Shown here in pieces: positions 63,464 through 64,000 of a stretch of 64,000 nucleotides of DNA. The position numbers and the translations under genes are program-made. Location of the stretch: assembly GCA_949987705.1 (NCBI GenBank), contig CATLJY010000178.1, positions 1-64,000 of the forward strand, given 5' to 3'. Below the pieces are notes generated by a model. It worked only from the letters and a program-made list of their open reading frames with translations, searched no databases and was not told the DNA's origin. Positions within the stretch are counted from its first letter, which is position 1. The number at the start of each line of letters is the position of its first letter. This DNA is from Thereva unica. Its lineage: Eukaryota > Arthropoda > Insecta > Diptera > Therevidae.

Positions 63464-64000
63464 ATATCTCGTGAAAGCGTTTATAGCGCCCTGAGATGGT
63501 TGATTGCGAATAATCCGCTTTACAAATACGTCCATATTGATGAATATGCCCAAATCAATGAGCAAGACTTAATACGGCTTACTGAGACTGAAATAGCCAG
63601 AGACATAGAGCTTCACGAAAAAGTAAATAATGCGTTCGTTCCCATTAATAATGTTGCCAAGATAGTTCGAGCATCGTGGCATCAAGGTGACGAAAACATA
63701 TTTACTTCAGGCTATGCCGGCATTCAATGTAGCGCCATATCAATGGCCAATATTTTGCGAGCCGCAATTCTAGACCCAAGCCGATGGTCTACAAATACAC
63801 TGAACAATATAATGATAGAAGGTGATTCCCTTTATTCCAAAATACGAGCCCTATTACAACCGCACGAACTCAATGAAACTGGATACTTAGAAGTGCGAAA
63901 TTTTCACGTTGTCAGGGACAATATACGTATGTACGATAGGTTCAGTATGATAGCGATACGCTTCTATTTGGTAGTATGCAAGATGTTGTCAATGAAAACA
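63464..64000 (+). pseudogene. Helitron-type protein, continuation (OTU-like block)
   Basis: Continues the frame cut at 52846: SRESVYSALRWLIANNPLYK completes the DUF6570-type domain. After an acidic linker (INEQDLIRLTETEIARDIEL) comes ASWHQGDENIFTSGYAGIQC, then SAISMANILRAAILDPSRWS, IEGDSLYSKIRALL. The pattern 'G.QC.a......l......W....l..il..Gd.Ly' resembles OTU/C76-like cysteine-peptidase blocks in some Helitron proteins; the Cys of GIQC would be the nucleophile. A one-base shift near 63945 moves the frame to DTLLFGSMQDVVNEN. It runs off the window edge; Rep and helicase would lie beyond. Confidence 0.65.

Larger units (their letters stand above)
52844..63465 (+). mobile_element. PIF/Harbinger transposon Harbinger-2, expanded by later insertions
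   Basis: Ends GGGGCTTATCG at 52847 and its complement CGATAAGCCCC at 63462, flanked by AAT on both sides. Excising the 10.6 kb rejoins the Helitron frame (Phe-Thr-Ile-Ser-Arg). Two remnant genes identify it: transposase exons on plus (53072-53187, 58617-58692) and a Myb/SANT-like frame on minus (62990-63131). The rest is later cargo: a LOA LINE, a Helitron fragment, a palindrome, a tandem array and MITEs. The DDE core is absent. Confidence 0.8.

Overview
The window is an invertebrate, most likely insect, genomic segment made almost wholly of transposable elements. It is AT-rich, has no bacterial-type genes or operons, and contains GT..AG introns inside transposase genes. Its element types (BEL/Pao LTR elements, Jockey, LOA, RTE and CR1/L2-like LINEs, Harbinger, hAT, Tc1, Helitrons with a DUF6570-type N-terminus) are the mix expected in insects. 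No ordinary host gene can be supported; one possible host exon (9093-13828) is split by a BEL element. Family and clade names come from recognised protein motifs, not database searches.

Layout, 1-30 kb. 1-1851: nothing recognised. 1852-8277: a four-level nest, hAT-A containing an RTE-like LINE containing hAT-B containing hAT-C, each with target duplications. 9100-13741: BEL-1 (minus strand), two nearly identical LTRs, no gag, and a primer-binding region matching 38 nt of tRNA-Lys. About 14427-19545: BEL-2 (plus strand), broken by a 2.4-kb long-inverted-repeat element (16808-19237) and followed by a second foldback (19546-20536). 21420 to about 27400: BEL-3 (minus strand), frameshifted, lacking RNase H, with an extra reading frame after pol. 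27690-29320: end of a hAT-B relative, a gypsy integrase tail, a Helitron 3' end and a degenerate tandem repeat.

Layout, 30-50 kb. 30075-33923: a 3.8-kb element with roughly 500-bp inverted arms and a nearly intact gene for an unclassified, probably DDE-type transposase. 34447-37102: Harbinger-1 with convergent transposase and Myb/MADF-like genes. 38.6-43.5 kb: a reverse-transcriptase scrap and a CR1/L2-like LINE (minus). 43519-45778: a young 5'-truncated Jockey LINE (plus). 45.8-48.4 kb: gag scrap, tRNA-derived SINE head and a gypsy pol relic holding a MITE. 48.7-50.3 kb: one MITE, then a Tc1 relic holding another MITE and cut by a Helitron 3' end.

Layout, 50-64 kb. A Helitron-type gene starts at 51779, is interrupted at 52846 and resumes in frame at 63464. 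The interrupter is Harbinger-2 (52847-63462). The intron of its transposase gene carries a full-length LOA-like LINE (53249-58596, 12-bp target duplication). Harbinger-2 also holds a minus-strand Helitron fragment, a 400-bp near-perfect palindrome, a 269-bp tandem array and several MITEs.

These genes do not form a pathway. Each serves the mobility of its own element. Short elements with 3-bp target duplications (TAA, TTA, ATA) could have been moved by Harbinger-type transposases such as the two whose remains lie here. The least familiar system is the long-arm element at 30-34 kb, whose arms resemble those of the non-coding foldback at 19.5-20.5 kb.
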